Assembly (NCBI GenBank): GCA_030533445.1
Contig: CM060064.1
Span: 509,916-573,915, forward strand
DNA from: Cyprinodon diabolis
Taxonomy: Eukaryota > Chordata > Actinopteri > Cyprinodontiformes > Cyprinodontidae
Length of the DNA stretch: 64,000 bases
Reading direction: 5' to 3'
Part shown: one piece after another, positions 1-13,300 of the stretch
Layout of the letters: the number at the start of each line of letters is the position of its first letter
How positions within the stretch are numbered: position 1 is the stretch's first letter
Made by a program: the position numbers and the translations under genes
The notes under the pieces: model-generated
Seen by the model: the letters and a program-made list of their open reading frames with translations, nothing else
Told to the model about the DNA's origin: nothing
The model's database searches: none

Positions 1-117
1 TGCTGTTCCACATTAAGCCGAGAGATCCTGACTCCTCCGTCAGGTCCAGCTGAGTTCCTGCCCCCCCACCCCCGTTCTCTGCCCTCACAGTTCTCTTCAC
101 TTCCTGTTCCTGCACAG

Positions 118-480
118 TTAGCTTGAGGCTGTGGCGGGGGCTCCTAAAATCAGCAGCAGCTCCTCTGCCACGGGGCTTCCCTTGAGCTGGATCCCTTCCC
201 ACTGCGGCTTCTGCTCCTGATTCACCTCACTGATGTCCCTCCTTAGATCAGGGCACAGGTCCCGGTCCCCGGATCCCCATTTCCCGTCCTTCAGCAGTTC
301 CTGCACCTTCTTGTTCATTCAGGGCTTCTGGTTGGGAAACATCTGAAGGTAGCCAAGCACTGCTGAGGAGAACAGGTCCAAGTCCTGCTGGCAGAAAAGG
401 CCAGACCGCCTCAGTACCTGAGAGAACTCTGTGAGGTTTAGTGCCGCAGTCTGGACCTGTACAGTGGAACCACTGAGCAC
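118..480 (-). pseudogene. Possible decayed LINE ORF2 fragment
   Basis: Read on the minus strand, a short stretch around 280-350 gives FPNQKP, a stop, MNKKVQELLK and then GSGDRDL. This resembles the segment of fish LINE ORF2 proteins between endonuclease and reverse transcriptase (typically YPNQKPWM followed by a basic stretch and SGD). The expected Trp codon is TGA here, and the resemblance is lost after about 40 residues. It is at best an old fragment. No NOD1 CARD exon could be found in this stretch. Confidence 0.35.
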
Positions 481-660
481 TGCAGACCTCCCGCATTAGG
501 GAATGGTTCCTAGATCTCTGCTTTTTGTAGTTAGGGTTCCTGAGAAAAAGCTTCTCTGAAAACTCTAGTCTGGGTTATTATTTATTGAACCATCATTGAC
601 TGGATCCAATCATTGAAGCTGCTTAATTAGAGACCCGACCTGGTGCTATGAGAACTCTAT

Positions 661-1744
661 AAGGAACCAGACACGTAGGAACCAGACACATAGGAACCAG
701 ACACGTAGGAACCAGACACGTAAGAACCAGACACGTGGAAACAAGACACGTAAGAACCAGACACGTAAGAACCAGACACGTAAGAACCAGACACGTAAGA
801 ACCAGACACATAGGAACCAGACACGTAAGAACCAGACACGTGGAAACCAGACACGTAGGAACCAGACACGTGGAAACCAGACACGTAAGAACCAGACACG
901 TGGAAACCAGACACGTAAGAACCAGACACGTAAGAACCAGACACGTAGCAACCAGACACGTAGGAACAAGACACGTAGGAACCAGACACGTAAGAACCAG
1001 ACACGTAAGAACCAGACACGTAGGAACCAGACACGTAAGAACCAGACATGTGGAAACCAGACACGTAAGAACCAGACACGTAGGAACCAGACACGTAAGA
1101 ACCAGACACGTAGGAACCAGATACGTAGGAACCAGACACGTAGAAACCAGACACGTAGGAACCAGACACGTAGGAACCAGACACGTAGGAACCGGACACG
1201 TAGGAACCAGACACGTAGGAACCAGACACGTAAGAACCAGACACGTAAGAACCAGACATGTGGAAACCAGACACGTAAGAACCAGATACGTAGGAACCAG
1301 ATACGTAGGAACCAGACACGTAGAAACCGGACACGTAGAAACCGGACACGTAGGAACCGGACACGTAGGAACCAGACACGTAAGAACCAGACACGTAGGA
1401 ACCAGACACGTAGGAACCAGACACGTAAGAACCAGACACGTAGGAACCAGACACGTAAGAACCAGATACGTAGGAACCAGACACGTAGAAACCGGACACG
1501 TAGGAACCAGACACGTAGGAACCAGACACGTAGGAACCAGACACGTAGGAACCAGACACGTAAGAACCAGACACGTAAGAACCAGATACGTAGGAACCAG
1601 ACACGTAGGAACCAGACACGTAGGAACCGGATACGTAGGAACCAGACACGTAGGAACCAGACACGTAAGAACCAGACACGTAGGAACCAGACACGTAAGA
1701 ACCAGACACGTAGGAACCGGACACGTAGGAACCAGACATGTAGG
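661..1744. repeat. 15-bp minisatellite, about 72 copies
   Basis: The tandem unit is GTAGGAACCAGACAC, with variants GTAAGAACCAGACAC and GTGGAAACCAGACAC. Most units carry an ACGT core, so the array has one CpG per 15 bp. Because 15 is divisible by three, several frames stay open (VSGSY and TCLVP type pentapeptides), but these are artefacts of the repeat. The last unit is split by the hAT-like insertion at 1745-2379 and resumes for a few bases at 2380-2391. It lies upstream of the NOD1 NACHT exon, in what should be a NOD1 intron. Confidence 0.95.
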
Positions 1745-2379
1745 CAGGGGTGGAGCTTGATGGGGGGCCAGACAATTGTTGGCCACCCCTACCATTTTTT
1801 TCTCTAAAGTAGAATATTAAAAAGATTATTTAATATATATTAACAATTACTTGACAACAAAAACAATGGTTAATTATCCACATCAATGTACCAACATTAG
1901 ATGATTAGTACAGAATTCCTGCTCTTTCAGAACTAGATTTAGTGTTTTATGCCACAGAGAGAAAATGTTTCTGCAGGTCATCGACGAGTCTTCAGTCAAA
2001 TCATAGATACTGTAAATAACTATTTTAATTAAAAACCTAATAAATGATCATTTTATGTAGATATTAGTACTAGTAAATATCAATTTGATGCAGAATGATT
2101 ATTGATAAACGTAGGTAAGTAATGACAATGGAAAAGATGTTCACTCCAGAACTCAAACCTGAAAGAATTTTATCCAACATAGTTTACATCTAGACGGATG
2201 TTTGAATATATGCATCTTTGTTAGCAAAGGAAACTGTAGTTTGTCTTTATTTAGAAATATGGACGTAGTTCTTGTAGATTGACCCTGAGGTTCTGGTGCC
2301 TTTCCACGTTTGGCCCCCCCTCAGTATACACTGGTTATTGTCTGGGCACCCTCTTAAAAATGTTCTAGCTACGCCTCTG
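1745..2379. mobile_element. Non-autonomous hAT-like element (MITE), 635 bp
   Basis: The ends are imperfect inverted repeats: CAGGGGTGGAGCT at the left, and CAGAGGCGTAGCT at the right when read on the minus strand. An identical 8-bp sequence, CATGTAGG, flanks both sides (1737-1744 and 2380-2387). An 8-bp target duplication with CAG-type ends is the signature of hAT superfamily transposition. There is no coding capacity; the interior is AT-rich. The duplicated target is itself part of a 15-bp minisatellite unit, so the element landed in an existing array. Confidence 0.75.
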
Positions 2380-2493
2380 CATGTAGGAACCGTTTCAGTA
2401 TCTACTGTTGGACATTAGTAGCTGTCAATAGACTGATTTCATTGTTTAATAGTTGCTCCAATCAGAGACTCAGAGAACTTTCTTGTCCTCCAG

Positions 2494-4306
2494 TCAGCAG
2501 GTATAGTGAGAAGCTACGCCATGAGATGAGCAGAGACACCTGCTTCATCATGTCCTACGGTCAGCAGGACGAGACGCGGCTGGAGGAGCTCTACACGGAC
2601 ACGGTGATGGAGATGATCAATGACTGTAACGAGAGTCTGGGCTTCTTGGAGAGTCTGGACCAGCTGCTGGGAGACAACGGCGTTTTTAACCCCCAAGGGG
2701 AAATCATCTATGTGGTGGGGGACGCTGGCGTTGGAAAGTCCATCCTTCTGCAGAAGCTCCAGAACCTCTGGTCCAAAAAGGAGCTGCAGACAGACGCCAG
2801 CTTCTTTTTCAAGTTTCGCTGCCGGATGTTCAGCATCTTCAGGGAGGCAGAGCAGATGTCCCTCAGAGACCTGCTGTTCAAATACAACTGTTACCCGGAT
2901 CACGATCCAGAGAAGGAAGTCTTCGATTACATCCTGCGCTTCCCTGAGAAGGTTCTGTTCACCTTTGACGGCTACGATGAAATTCAGGAGGACCTGGACC
3001 TGATTAATGTTCCTGAGGTCGTATCTCCGGAGGACAAAGCAGACGCCCTTCAGTTGCTCCTCAGCTTGCTCAGTGGAAAACTGCTCAAAGGCTCCAAGAA
3101 GATCCTGACGACTCGCACTGGGATCGAGATACAGAGTCGAGTCGTCAGGAAGAAAGTGGTTCTGCGTGGATTTTCTCCAGACCACCTGAAGACGTACATC
3201 AAGCTGCACTTCAGGGAGCAGGAGCACCGAGAGCTGGTGTCCGTCCAGCTGGACGCCAGCCCCCACCTCTGTGGTCTGTGCTCCACCCCCCTGTTCTCCT
3301 GGATCGTCTTCAAAAGCTTCAGGCACCTGCACACCATGCATGACATCTTCCACCTGTCTGAGAACAGCATCACACTAACAGACATCTTTCTCCTGCTGTC
3401 GGAGGTCTTCCTCAGCCGCCTGGCCGCCGCTCCTTCTCCTCTGCTAAAGAAAAGCACCCGCTGCATCTCAGAGACCTTCAGGGTGGGGCTCAGGCCGCTG
3501 GCTTCCTTTGCTAAGCTTGCCCTGCAGGGTCTGGAGAGAGGAAGCTTTCTGTGCAGCCGAGAGCAGCTGGCTGAGTGCGGTCTAACCGAGGACGACATGG
3601 CTCTGGGCTTCCTCAGACCCGTCCATGACTTTGACGCCAGTGAAGCTCCTGCTACCTTCGAGTTCATCCACATTACGCTCCAGTCCTTCTTGGCTGCCTT
3701 TGCTCTAGTGTTGGACGAGCAGACCTCGGCCAGCTCCATCCTCAAGTTCTTTGCAGAGTGCAGCAGGCGGAGAGAGACGTTCTGTCTGCCGTTAGCATCC
3801 TGCATCGGCAGCTCAATGAAGCCCAGCGAGAAGAAGCCGTTCTCGACCAACGAGCAACTGCAGTTCACCAACCTGTTCCTGTGTGGCTTGCTGTCAAAGA
3901 CTCAGGCTGCTCTCATGGGAACTCTGTTGTCTCCCGTTCTGTTAAAGAGAAAAAGGGCCCTGCTGAAGGCCTACCTGTCCACCAGTGTGAAGGTCCACCT
4001 GGAGGGCTTACCCCATTATAACGGTGAGGAAGGCCAGAAAGTTCACGTCCTGCCAAACTTCCTTTGGATTCTACGGTGCATCTTTGAGACGGGGAGCAAA
4101 GACATTGCTAAAATGACGGCCAAAGGCATCACGGCCAACTTCATCAAGCTTGGCTACTGTAACGTCTTCTCAGGGGACTGCACTGCCATCAACTTTGTGC
4201 TGCAGCACCGGCAGAAGCTGCTGGGTCTGGACATGGACAACAACAACATCAGTGATTATGGGGTCAAGCAGCTGCAGCCTTCGTTTTCTAAGATGACGGC
4301 AGTGAA
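2494..4306 (+). CDS. nod1: NOD1 NACHT exon
   Basis: This exon encodes the linker after the CARD, the NACHT ATPase, the winged-helix region and the first LRR. Walker A (GDAGVGKS) is encoded at 2718-2741 and Walker B (FDGYDE) at 2964-2981, both intact, as expected for an ATP-binding NLR. I place the acceptor at the CAG ending at 2493, after a pyrimidine-rich run, because homology to NOD1 begins with PVSRY there. The open frame continues upstream to an ATG at 2442, but that extension shows no NOD1 similarity. The exon ends at 4306 before GTAAG, in phase 2. The encoded LRR ([12 protein letters not shown]) is NOD1-specific in style. An 18-bp minisatellite begins about 30 bp past the donor. Confidence 0.95.
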
Positions 4307-7300
4307 GTAAGAAGGGTGTTTGATCTCTTTATCTTTCAGTGTGTCCAATAGGTCCAGTGTGTCCAATGGGTCCAATAGGTCCAGTGGTCAAATAGGTCCA
4401 GTGGGTCCAATAGGTCCAGTAGGTCCAATAGGTCCAGTTGTCAAATAGGTCCAGTAGGTCCAATAGGTCCAGTGGTCTAATAGGTCCAGTGGTCAAATAG
4501 GTCCAGTGGATCCAGTAGGTCCAGTGGGTCCAATAGGTCCAGTGATCAAATAGGTCCAGTGGTCCAATAGGTCCAGTGGATCCAATAGGTCCAGTGGGTC
4601 CAATAGGTCCAGTGATCAAATAGGTCCAGTGGTCCAATAGGTCCAGTGGATCCAATAGGTCCAGTGTGTCCAATAGGTCCAGTGTTTCCAATGGGTCCAA
4701 TAGGTCCAGTGGTGAAATAGGTCCAGTAGGTCAAATAGGTCCAGTGGTGAAATAGGTCCAGTAGGTCAAATAGGTCCAGTAGGTCAAATAGGTCCAGTGG
4801 ATCCAATAGGTCCAGTGGATCCAATAGGTCCAGTGATCAAATAGGTCCAGTGATCAAATAGGTCCAGTGGTCCAATAGGTCCAGTAGGTCCAATAGGTCC
4901 AGTGTGTCCAATGGGTCCAATAGGTCCAGTGGTTAAATAGGTCCAGTAGGTCCAGTGTGTCCAATGGGTCCAATAGGTCCAGTGGTCAAATAGGTCCAAT
5001 AGGTTCAGTAGATCCAGTGTGTCCAATAGGTCCAGTGGTCCAATAGGCCCAGTGGGTCCAATAGGTCCAGTGGTGAAATAGGTCCAACAGCTCCAGTAGG
5101 TCCAGTGGGTCCAGTAGGTCCAATAGGTCCAGTGGTCAAATAGGTCCAGTGTTCAAATAGGTCCAGTGGTCCAATAGGCCCAGTGGGTCCAGTGGTGAAA
5201 TAGGTCCAACAGCTCCAGTAGGTCCAGTGGGTCCAGTAGGTCCAATAGGTCCAGTTGTCAAATAGGTCCAGTAGGTCCAATAGGTCCAGTGGTCTAATAG
5301 GTCCAGTGGTCCAGTAGGTCCAGTGGGTCCAATAGGTCCAGTGATCAAATAGGTCCAGTGGTCCAATAGGTCCAGTGGATCCAATAGGTCCAGTGTGTCC
5401 AATAGGTCCAGTGTTTCCAATGGGTCCAATAGGTCCAGTAGGTCAAATAGGTCCAGTGGATCCAATAGGTCCAGTGGTCCAATAGATCCAGTGATCAAAT
5501 AGGTCCAGTGGTCCAATAGGTCCAGTAGGTCCAATAGGTCCAGTGTGTCCAATGGGTCCAATAGGTCCAGTGGTTAAATAGGTCCAGTAGGTCCAGTGTG
5601 TCCAATCGGTCCAATAGGTCCAGTGGTCAAATAGGTCCAATAGGTTCAGTAGATCCAGTGTGTCCAATAGGTCCAGTGGTCCAATAGGCCCAGTGGGTCC
5701 AATAGGTCCAGTGGTGAAATAGGTCCAACAGCTCCAGTAGGTCCAGTGGGTCCAGTAGGTCCAATAGGTCCAGTGGTCAAATAGGTCCAGTGGTCCAATA
5801 GGCCCAGTGGGTCCAATAGGTCCAGTGGTGAAGTAGGTCCAACAGCTCCAGTAGTTCCAGTGGGTCCAGTAGGTCCAATAGGTCCAGTAGGTCCAATAGG
5901 TCCAGTGGGTCCAATAGGTCCAGTGGGTCCAATAGGTCCAGTGGTCAAATAGGCCCAGTGGGTCCAATAGGTCCAGTGGTGAAATAGGTCCAACAGCTCC
6001 AGTAGGTCCAATAGGTCCAGTTGTCAAATAGGTCCAGTGGGTCCAATGGGTCCAATAGGTCCAGTGGTTAAATAGGTCCAGTAGGTCCAGTGTGTCCAAT
6101 AGGTCCAGTGGTCAAATAGGTCCAATAGGTTCAGTAGATCCAGTGTGTCCAATAGGTTCAGTGGTCCAATAGGCCCAGTGGGTCCAATAGGTCCAGTGGT
6201 GAAATAGGTCCAACAGCTCCAGTAGGTCCAGTGGGTCCAGTAGGTCCAATAGGTCCAGTGTGTCCAATGGGTCCAATAGGTCCAGTGGTTAAATAGGTCC
6301 AGTAGGTCCAGTGTGTCCAATGGGTCCAATAGGTCCAGTGGTCAAATAGGTCCAATAGGTTCAGTAGATCCAGTGTGTCCAATAGGTCCAGTGGTCCAAT
6401 AGGCCCAGTGGGTCCAATAGGTCCAGTGGTGAAATAGGTCCAACAGCTCCAGTAGGTCCAGTGGGTCCAGTAGGTCCAATAGGTCCAGTGGTCAAATAGG
6501 TCCAGTGTTCAAATAGGTCCAGTGGTCCAATAGGCCCAGTGGGTCCAGTGGTGAAATAGGTCCAACAGCTCCAGTAGGTCCAGTGGGTCCAGTAGGTCCA
6601 ATAGGTCCAGTTGTCAAATAGGTCCAGTAGGTCCAATAGGTCCAGTGGTCTAATAGGTCCAGTGGTCAAATAGGTCCAGTGGATCCAGTAGGTCCAGTGG
6701 GTCCAATAGGTCCAGTGATCAAATAGGTCCAGTGGTCCAATAGGTCCAGTGGATCCAATAGGTCCAGTGTGTCCAATAGGTCCAGTGTTTCCAATGGGTC
6801 CAATAGGTCCAGTAGGTCAAATAGGTCCAGTGGATCCAATAGGTCCAGTGGTCCAATAGGTCCAGTGATCAAATAGGTCCAGTGGTCCAATAGGTCCAGT
6901 AGGTCCAATAGGTCCAGTGTGTCCAATGGGTCCAATAGGTCCAGTGGTTAAATAGGTCCAGTAGGTCCAGTGTGTCCAATCGGTCCAATAGGTCCAGTGG
7001 TCAAATAGGTCCAATAGGTTCAGTAGATCCAGTGTGTCCAATAGGTCCAGTGGTCCAATAGGCCCAGTGGGTCCAATAGGTCCAGTGGTGAAATAGGTCC
7101 AACAGCTCCAGTAGGTCCAGTGGGTCCAGTAGGTCCAATAGGTCCAGTGGTCAAATAGGTCCAGTGGTCCAATAGGCCCAGTGGGTCCAATAGGTCCAGT
7201 GGTGAAGTAGGTCCAACAGCTCCAGTAGTTCCAGTGGGTCCAGTAGGTCCAATAGGTCCAGTAGGTCCAATAGGTCCAGTGGGTCCAATAGGTCCAGTGG

Positions 7301-10300
7301 TCAAATAGGCCCAGTGGGTCCAATAGGTCCAGTGGTGAAATAGGTCCAACAGCTCCAGTAGGTCCAATAGGTCCAGTTGTCAAATAGGTCCAGTGGGTCC
7401 AATGGGTCCAATAGGTCCAGTGGTTAAATAGGTCCAGTAGGTCCAGTGTGTCCAATAGGTCCAGTGGTCAAATAGGTCCAATAGGTTCAGTAGATCCAGT
7501 GTGTCCAATAGGTTCAGTGGTCCAATAGGCCCAGTGGGTCCAATAGGTCCAGTGGTGAAATAGGTCCAACAGCTCCAGTAGGTCCAGTGGGTCCAGTAGG
7601 TCCAATAGGTCCAGTGTGTCCAATGGGTCCAATAGGTCCAGTGGTCAAATAGGTTCAGTAGATCCAGTGTGTCCAATAGGTCCAGTGGTCCAATAGGCCC
7701 AGTGGGTCCAATAGGTCCAGTGGTGAAATAGGTCCAACAGCTCCAGTAGGTCCAGTGGGTCCAGTAGGTCCAATAGGTCCAGTGGTCAAATAGGTCCAGT
7801 GTTCAAATAGGTCCAGTGGTCCAATAGGCCCAGTCGGTCCAATAGGTCCAGTGGTGAAATAGGTCCAACAGCTCCAGTAGGTCTAGTGGGTCCAGTAGGT
7901 CCAATAGGTCCAGTTGTCAAATAGGTCCAGTAGGTCCAATAGGTCCAGTGGTCTAATAGGTCCAGTGGTCAAATAGGTCCAGGGGATCCAGTAGGTCCAG
8001 TGGGTCCAATAGGTCCAGTGATCAAATAGGTCCAGTGGTCCAATAGGTCCAGTGTTTCCAATGGGTCCAATAGGTCCAGTAGGTCAAATAGGTCCAGTGG
8101 ATCCAATAGGTCCAGTGGTCCAATAGGTCCAGTGATCAAATAGGTCCAGTGGTCCAATAGGTCCAGTAGGTCCAATAGGTCCAGTGTGTCCAATGGGTCC
8201 AATAGGTCCAGTGGTTAAATAGGTCCAGTAGGTCCAGTGTGTCCAATGGGTCCAATAGGTCCAGTGGTCAAATAGGTCCAATAGGTTCAGTAGATCCAGT
8301 GTGTCCAATAGGTCCAGTGGTCCAATAGGCCCAGTGGGTCCAATAGGTCCAGTGGTGAAATAGGTCCAACAGCTCCAGTAGGTCCAGTGGGTCCAGTAGG
8401 TCCAATAGGTCCAGTGGTCAAATAGGTCCAGTGTTCAAATAGGTCCAGTGGTCCAATAGGCCCAGTGGGTCCAATAGGTCCAGTGGTGAAGTAGGTCCAA
8501 CAGCTCCAGTAGTTCCAGTGGGTCCAGTAGTTCCAGTGGGTCCAGTAGGTCCAATAGGTCCAGTAGGTCCAATAGGTCCAGTGGGTCCAATAGGTCCAGT
8601 GGTCAAATAGGTCCAGTGGTCCAATAGGCCCAGTGGGTCCAATAGGTCCAGTGGTGAAATAGGTCCAACAGCTCCAGTAGGTCCAGTGGGTCCAGTAGGT
8701 CCAATAGGTCCAGTTGTCAAATAGGTCCAGTGGGTCCAATGGGTCCAATAGGTCCAGTGGTTAAATAGGTCCAGTAGGTCCAGTGTGTCCAATAGGTCCA
8801 GTGGTCAAATAGGTCCAATAGGTTCAGTAGATCCAGTGTGTCCAATAGGTCCAGTGGTCCAATAGGCCCAGTGGGTCCAATAGGTCCAGTGGTGAAATAG
8901 GTCCAACAGCTCCAGTAGGTCCAGTGGGTCCAGTAGATCCAATAGGTCCAGTGGTCAAATAGGTCCAGTGTTCAAATAGGTCCAGTGGTCCAATAGGCCC
9001 AGTGGGTCCAATAGGTCCAGTGGTGAAGTAGGTCCAACAGCTCCAGTAGTTCCAGTGGGTCCAGTAGGTCCAATAGGTCCAGTGGGTCCAATAGGTCCAG
9101 TGGTCAAATAGGTCCAGTGGTCCAATAGGCCCAGTGGGTCCAATAGGTCCAGTGGTGAAATAGGTCCAACAGCTCCAGTAGGTCCAATAGGTCCAGTTGT
9201 CAAATAGGTCCAGTGGGTCCAATAGGTCCAGTGGTCAAATTGGTCCAGTGTGTCCAACAGGTCCAGTGGTCAAATGGGTCCAGTGTGTCCAATGGGTCCA
9301 GTGGTCAAATTGGTCCAGTGGGTCAAATGGGTCCATTGTGTCCAATGGGTCCAGTGGTCAAATTGGTCCAGTGGGTCAAATGGGTCCATTCAATTCAATT
9401 CAATTCAGTTTATTTATATAGCGCCAAATTCACAACACATGTCATCTCAAGGCACTTTACAGTTCAACCAGATCATACAGTCAAATTGATACAAAGTTTT
9501 CTATCTAAGGAAAACAAGTTGATTGCATCGACTCATTGACTCTTCAGCAATCCCTCACACTAAGCATGCTTGTAGCGACAGTAGAGAGGAAAAACTCCCT
9601 TTGAACAGGAAGAAACCTCCAGCAGAACCAGGCTCAGTGTGAGCGGCCATCTGCTGAGGCCCACTGGGGTTCAAGGAGACAGAAGCAGACATAGAAAAAG
9701 AAGCATAGATACAAAAGGCAACGGTCAACCAGCTCCACAGGCGGCCCCGTCCAGGAAACACACAGCCAGGCAGACGAGCTCCGAGCCAGCTCCCATGTCA
9801 GAGGATGAAGAGAGCACATCCAGTTAGTCACAGTCAGAGAAACAGGACTACACTGGAAAACAGGCCAAGCTGCAACATCTATAAACAAGGGTGTTGATGG
9901 AAGCAGCACAGCTGATATTTCTCTCCAGGATGGAGTCACAGCCAAACAGGAACAGACCAGATGAAGCTACTATGAGAAAAAGCAGAGAGAGCAGAACGTT
10001 AGAGATTGAACTAACAGATTCTGCAGAGTGGGAGAATAGAGATAGAATGAAGCAGAATGATGAAAAAGGGGTCCCTATGTCCTCCAGCAGTCTAAGCCTA
10101 TAGCAGCAGAACTATAGAGATAGCTCAGGATAACCTGAGCCACTCTAACTAGAAGCTTTATCAAAAAGGAAAGTTTTAAGCCTAGCCTTAAAAGTAGACA
10201 GGGTGTCTGCCTCACGGACTAAAACTGGTAGTTGGTTCCACAGGAGAGGAGCCTGATAACTAAAAGATCTGCCTCCCATTCTACTTTTAGAAATTCTAGG

Positions 10301-13300
10301 AACCACTAGTAAACCTGCAGATTGAGAGCGAAGTGCTCTGTTAGGAACATAAGGAACAATCAGATCTCTGATATCAGATGGAGCTTGGCCATTTAAGGCT
10401 TTATATGTGAGAAGGAGGATTTTAAATTCTATTCTGGATTTAACAGGAAGCCAATGAAGAGAAGCCAGGATAGGAGAGATATGATCTCTCTTTTTCATTT
10501 TCATCAGAACTCTGGCTGCAGCATTTTGGATCAGCTGAAGGCTTTTAACTACAGTTTGTGGACTTCCTGATAGTAAAGAATTACAATAGTCCAGCCTTGA
10601 AGTAACAAATGCATGGACTAGTTTCTCAGCATCACCCCTGGACAGGAGATTTCTAATTTTTGCAATATTCCTCAGATGAAAGAAGGAAATTCTAGAAACC
10701 TCTTTGATCTGGGATTTAAATGACAGGTCCTGATCAAAAATAACACCAAGATTTTTTACTTTATTATCTGAAATCAGTTTAATCCCATCCAAATGAAGTG
10801 ACTGGCTAATCAGCTTCTTTTTCAGAGACTCTGGTCCAAAGACTATAACTTCTGTTTTGTCTGCATTCAGAAGCAGAAAGTTAAGAGTCATCCAGGTTTT
10901 TATGTCTTCAGACATGCCTGTAATCTATGTAATGGGTTAGCTTCATCTGGATTATAGACAGATATAGCTGAGTATCATCAGCATAACAGTGGAAATTAAT
11001 CCCATGCTGTCTAATAACTCTACCGATTGGGAGCATGTATAAAGTAAAGAGAATTGGTCCTAGCACTGATCCCTGTGGTACTCCACAGGTAACCTTTGAG
11101 CGTGTTGAAGATCTATCATTAACATAAACAAACTGAATTCGATCAGATAGATAAGATTTAAACCAGTCTAGTGCTGTTCCTTTAATTCCAACAAAATATT
11201 CAAGTCTTTCTAAAAGAATATTATGATCAACTGTATCAAATGCAGCACTAAGATCCAACAGGACGAGCACAGATACAAGTCCATTATCTGAGGCCATGAG
11301 AATATCATTAGTGACTTTCACCAGAGCTGTTTCAGTGCTATGATGAGCTCTAAAGCCAGACTGAAACTCTTCAAAAAGTTCATTATGGTGGAAGTGATCG
11401 CAAACTTGTTTGGCAACTACTTTCTCAAGAATTTTGGATAAGAAAGGAAGATTGGATATAGGTCTATAATTAACCAAGTCATCTGGGTCAAGAGACGGTT
11501 TCTTAAGCAAAGGTTTAATTCCTGCAACCTTAAAAGCTTTAGGTACATATCCCTGTAACAGAGATAGATTAATCACATCTAAAATGGAGGAGGAGATCAA
11601 AGGGAATACCTCCTTAAATAACCTGGTTGGAACTGGATCTAACATACAAGTTGAAGGCTTAGATGAAGACAATAATTTTGCTAATTCAGAAAGTTCAACT
11701 GGATCAAAGCAGTCTAAACCCGGTTCAGATTCCATGACTACCTCAGGTACAATCGCGGATAGAGGAGTGCTTATGATCTTATTTTTAATAAGATCAATCT
11801 TATTTATAAAGAATCCCATAAAATCATTGCTGCTAAGAGCAGGTGGAATGGACGGTTCAACAGAGCTATGGCTCTGGGTGAGTTTGGCAACTGTATTAAA
11901 AAGAAATCTAGGATTATTCTTATTCTTCTCTATTCATGAGGAGAAGTATGCTGCTCTTGCTTTACAAAGGGTCCTCTTATACAGCAGTAAACCATTTTTC
12001 CAGACTAGGAAGGACTCCTGCAGGCCTGTGGAGCGATATTTTCTCTCCAGTTTCCTAGCATTTTGCTTCAAAGTACGCAGCTCTGCATTAAACCAAGGAG
12101 CAAGCTTTCTATTTTTAAAGGTTTTCATTTTCAAAGGAGCTGCGTTGTCTAAGGCAGTACGCAGAGAATTAGCAACCCCATCAACAAAATCATCAACCTG
12201 TGAAGGGGAATAAACTAAGCTTTTGCACTCTGCAGCACTGCTCAGCGACACAGAGGAGAGAGAAAGTGAAGCAGATTCTTTAAAATTTATAACTGCACTA
12301 TCTGATAAAGATCTACTAAAACTGAACCTTCTTTTGGGGGAGGAGAACTCTGTTAAAGTAATACTGAAGGTTATTAAAATGTGGTCAGAGAGGACAGGGT
12401 TGTGAGGAAATCCTGTTATTTCTTCACATTCTATGCCGTATGTCAGCACAAGATCCAAAGTATGAAGATGAGAATGTGTGGGACTATTCACATTTTGAAC
12501 AAAGCCAATAGTGTCTAAGATAGCATTAAAGGCTGCTCTTAAGCTATCGCCTTCAATGTCAGCATGGATGTTAAAATCTCCCACTATGATGACCCTGTCA
12601 GTATTTAATACCAAATCAGAAAGGAACTCTGAAAACTCATCTAAACATTCAGAGTAAGGACCTGGTGGACGATACAAAGTTACAAAAAGAAGAGGTTTTC
12701 TTGCTTTTCTGGCTTCCTGTTAAATCCAGAATAGAATTTAAAATCCTCCTTCTCACATATAAAGCCTTAAATGGCCAAGCTCCATCTGATATCAGAGATC
12801 TGATTGTTCCTTATGTTCCTAACAGAGCACTTCGCTCTCAATCTGCAGGTTTACTAGTGGTTCCTAGAATTTCTAAAAGTAGAATGGGAGGCAGATCTTT
12901 TAGTTCTCAGGCTCCTCTCCTGTGGAACCAACTACCAGTTTTAGTCCGTGAGGCAGACACCCTGTCTACTTTTAAGACTAGGCTTAAAACTTTCCTTTTT
13001 GATAAAGCTTCTAGTTAGAGTGGCTCAGGTTATCCTGATCTATCTCTATAGTTCTGCTGCTGTAGGCTTAGACTGCTGGAGGACATAGGGACCCCTTTTT
13101 CATCATTCTGCTTCATTCTCTCTCTGTTCTCCTATTCTGCAGAATCTGTTTGTTCAATCTCTAACCTTCTGCTCTCTCTGCTTTTCCTCAGAGTAGCTTT
13201 GCCTCGTCTGTTCCTGTTTGGCTGTGACGTCATCCAGGAAAGAAACATCAGCTGTGCTGCTGCCATCAACACCCTTGTTTATAGATGTTGGAGATCGGCC

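Noticed and set aside
623..1795. Open frames of 340-390 codons on both strands (TCLVP, VSGSY, RTRHV repeats)
   Set aside because: A 15-bp period keeps frames open automatically; frames on both strands at once and pentapeptide monotony point to repeat artefact.
2442..2493. Translation start of the NOD1 NACHT frame at the ATG at 2442
   Set aside because: The residues before PVSRY have no NOD1 similarity, a good acceptor precedes 2494, and NOD1 needs its CARD upstream. The ATG is probably intronic.
4329..9257. Long minus-strand frames with collagen-like GPIGPT repeats
   Set aside because: They follow from the 9-bp GGTCCA period of the minisatellite, have no signal peptide, splice context or non-repeat domain, and lie antisense in a NOD1 intron.
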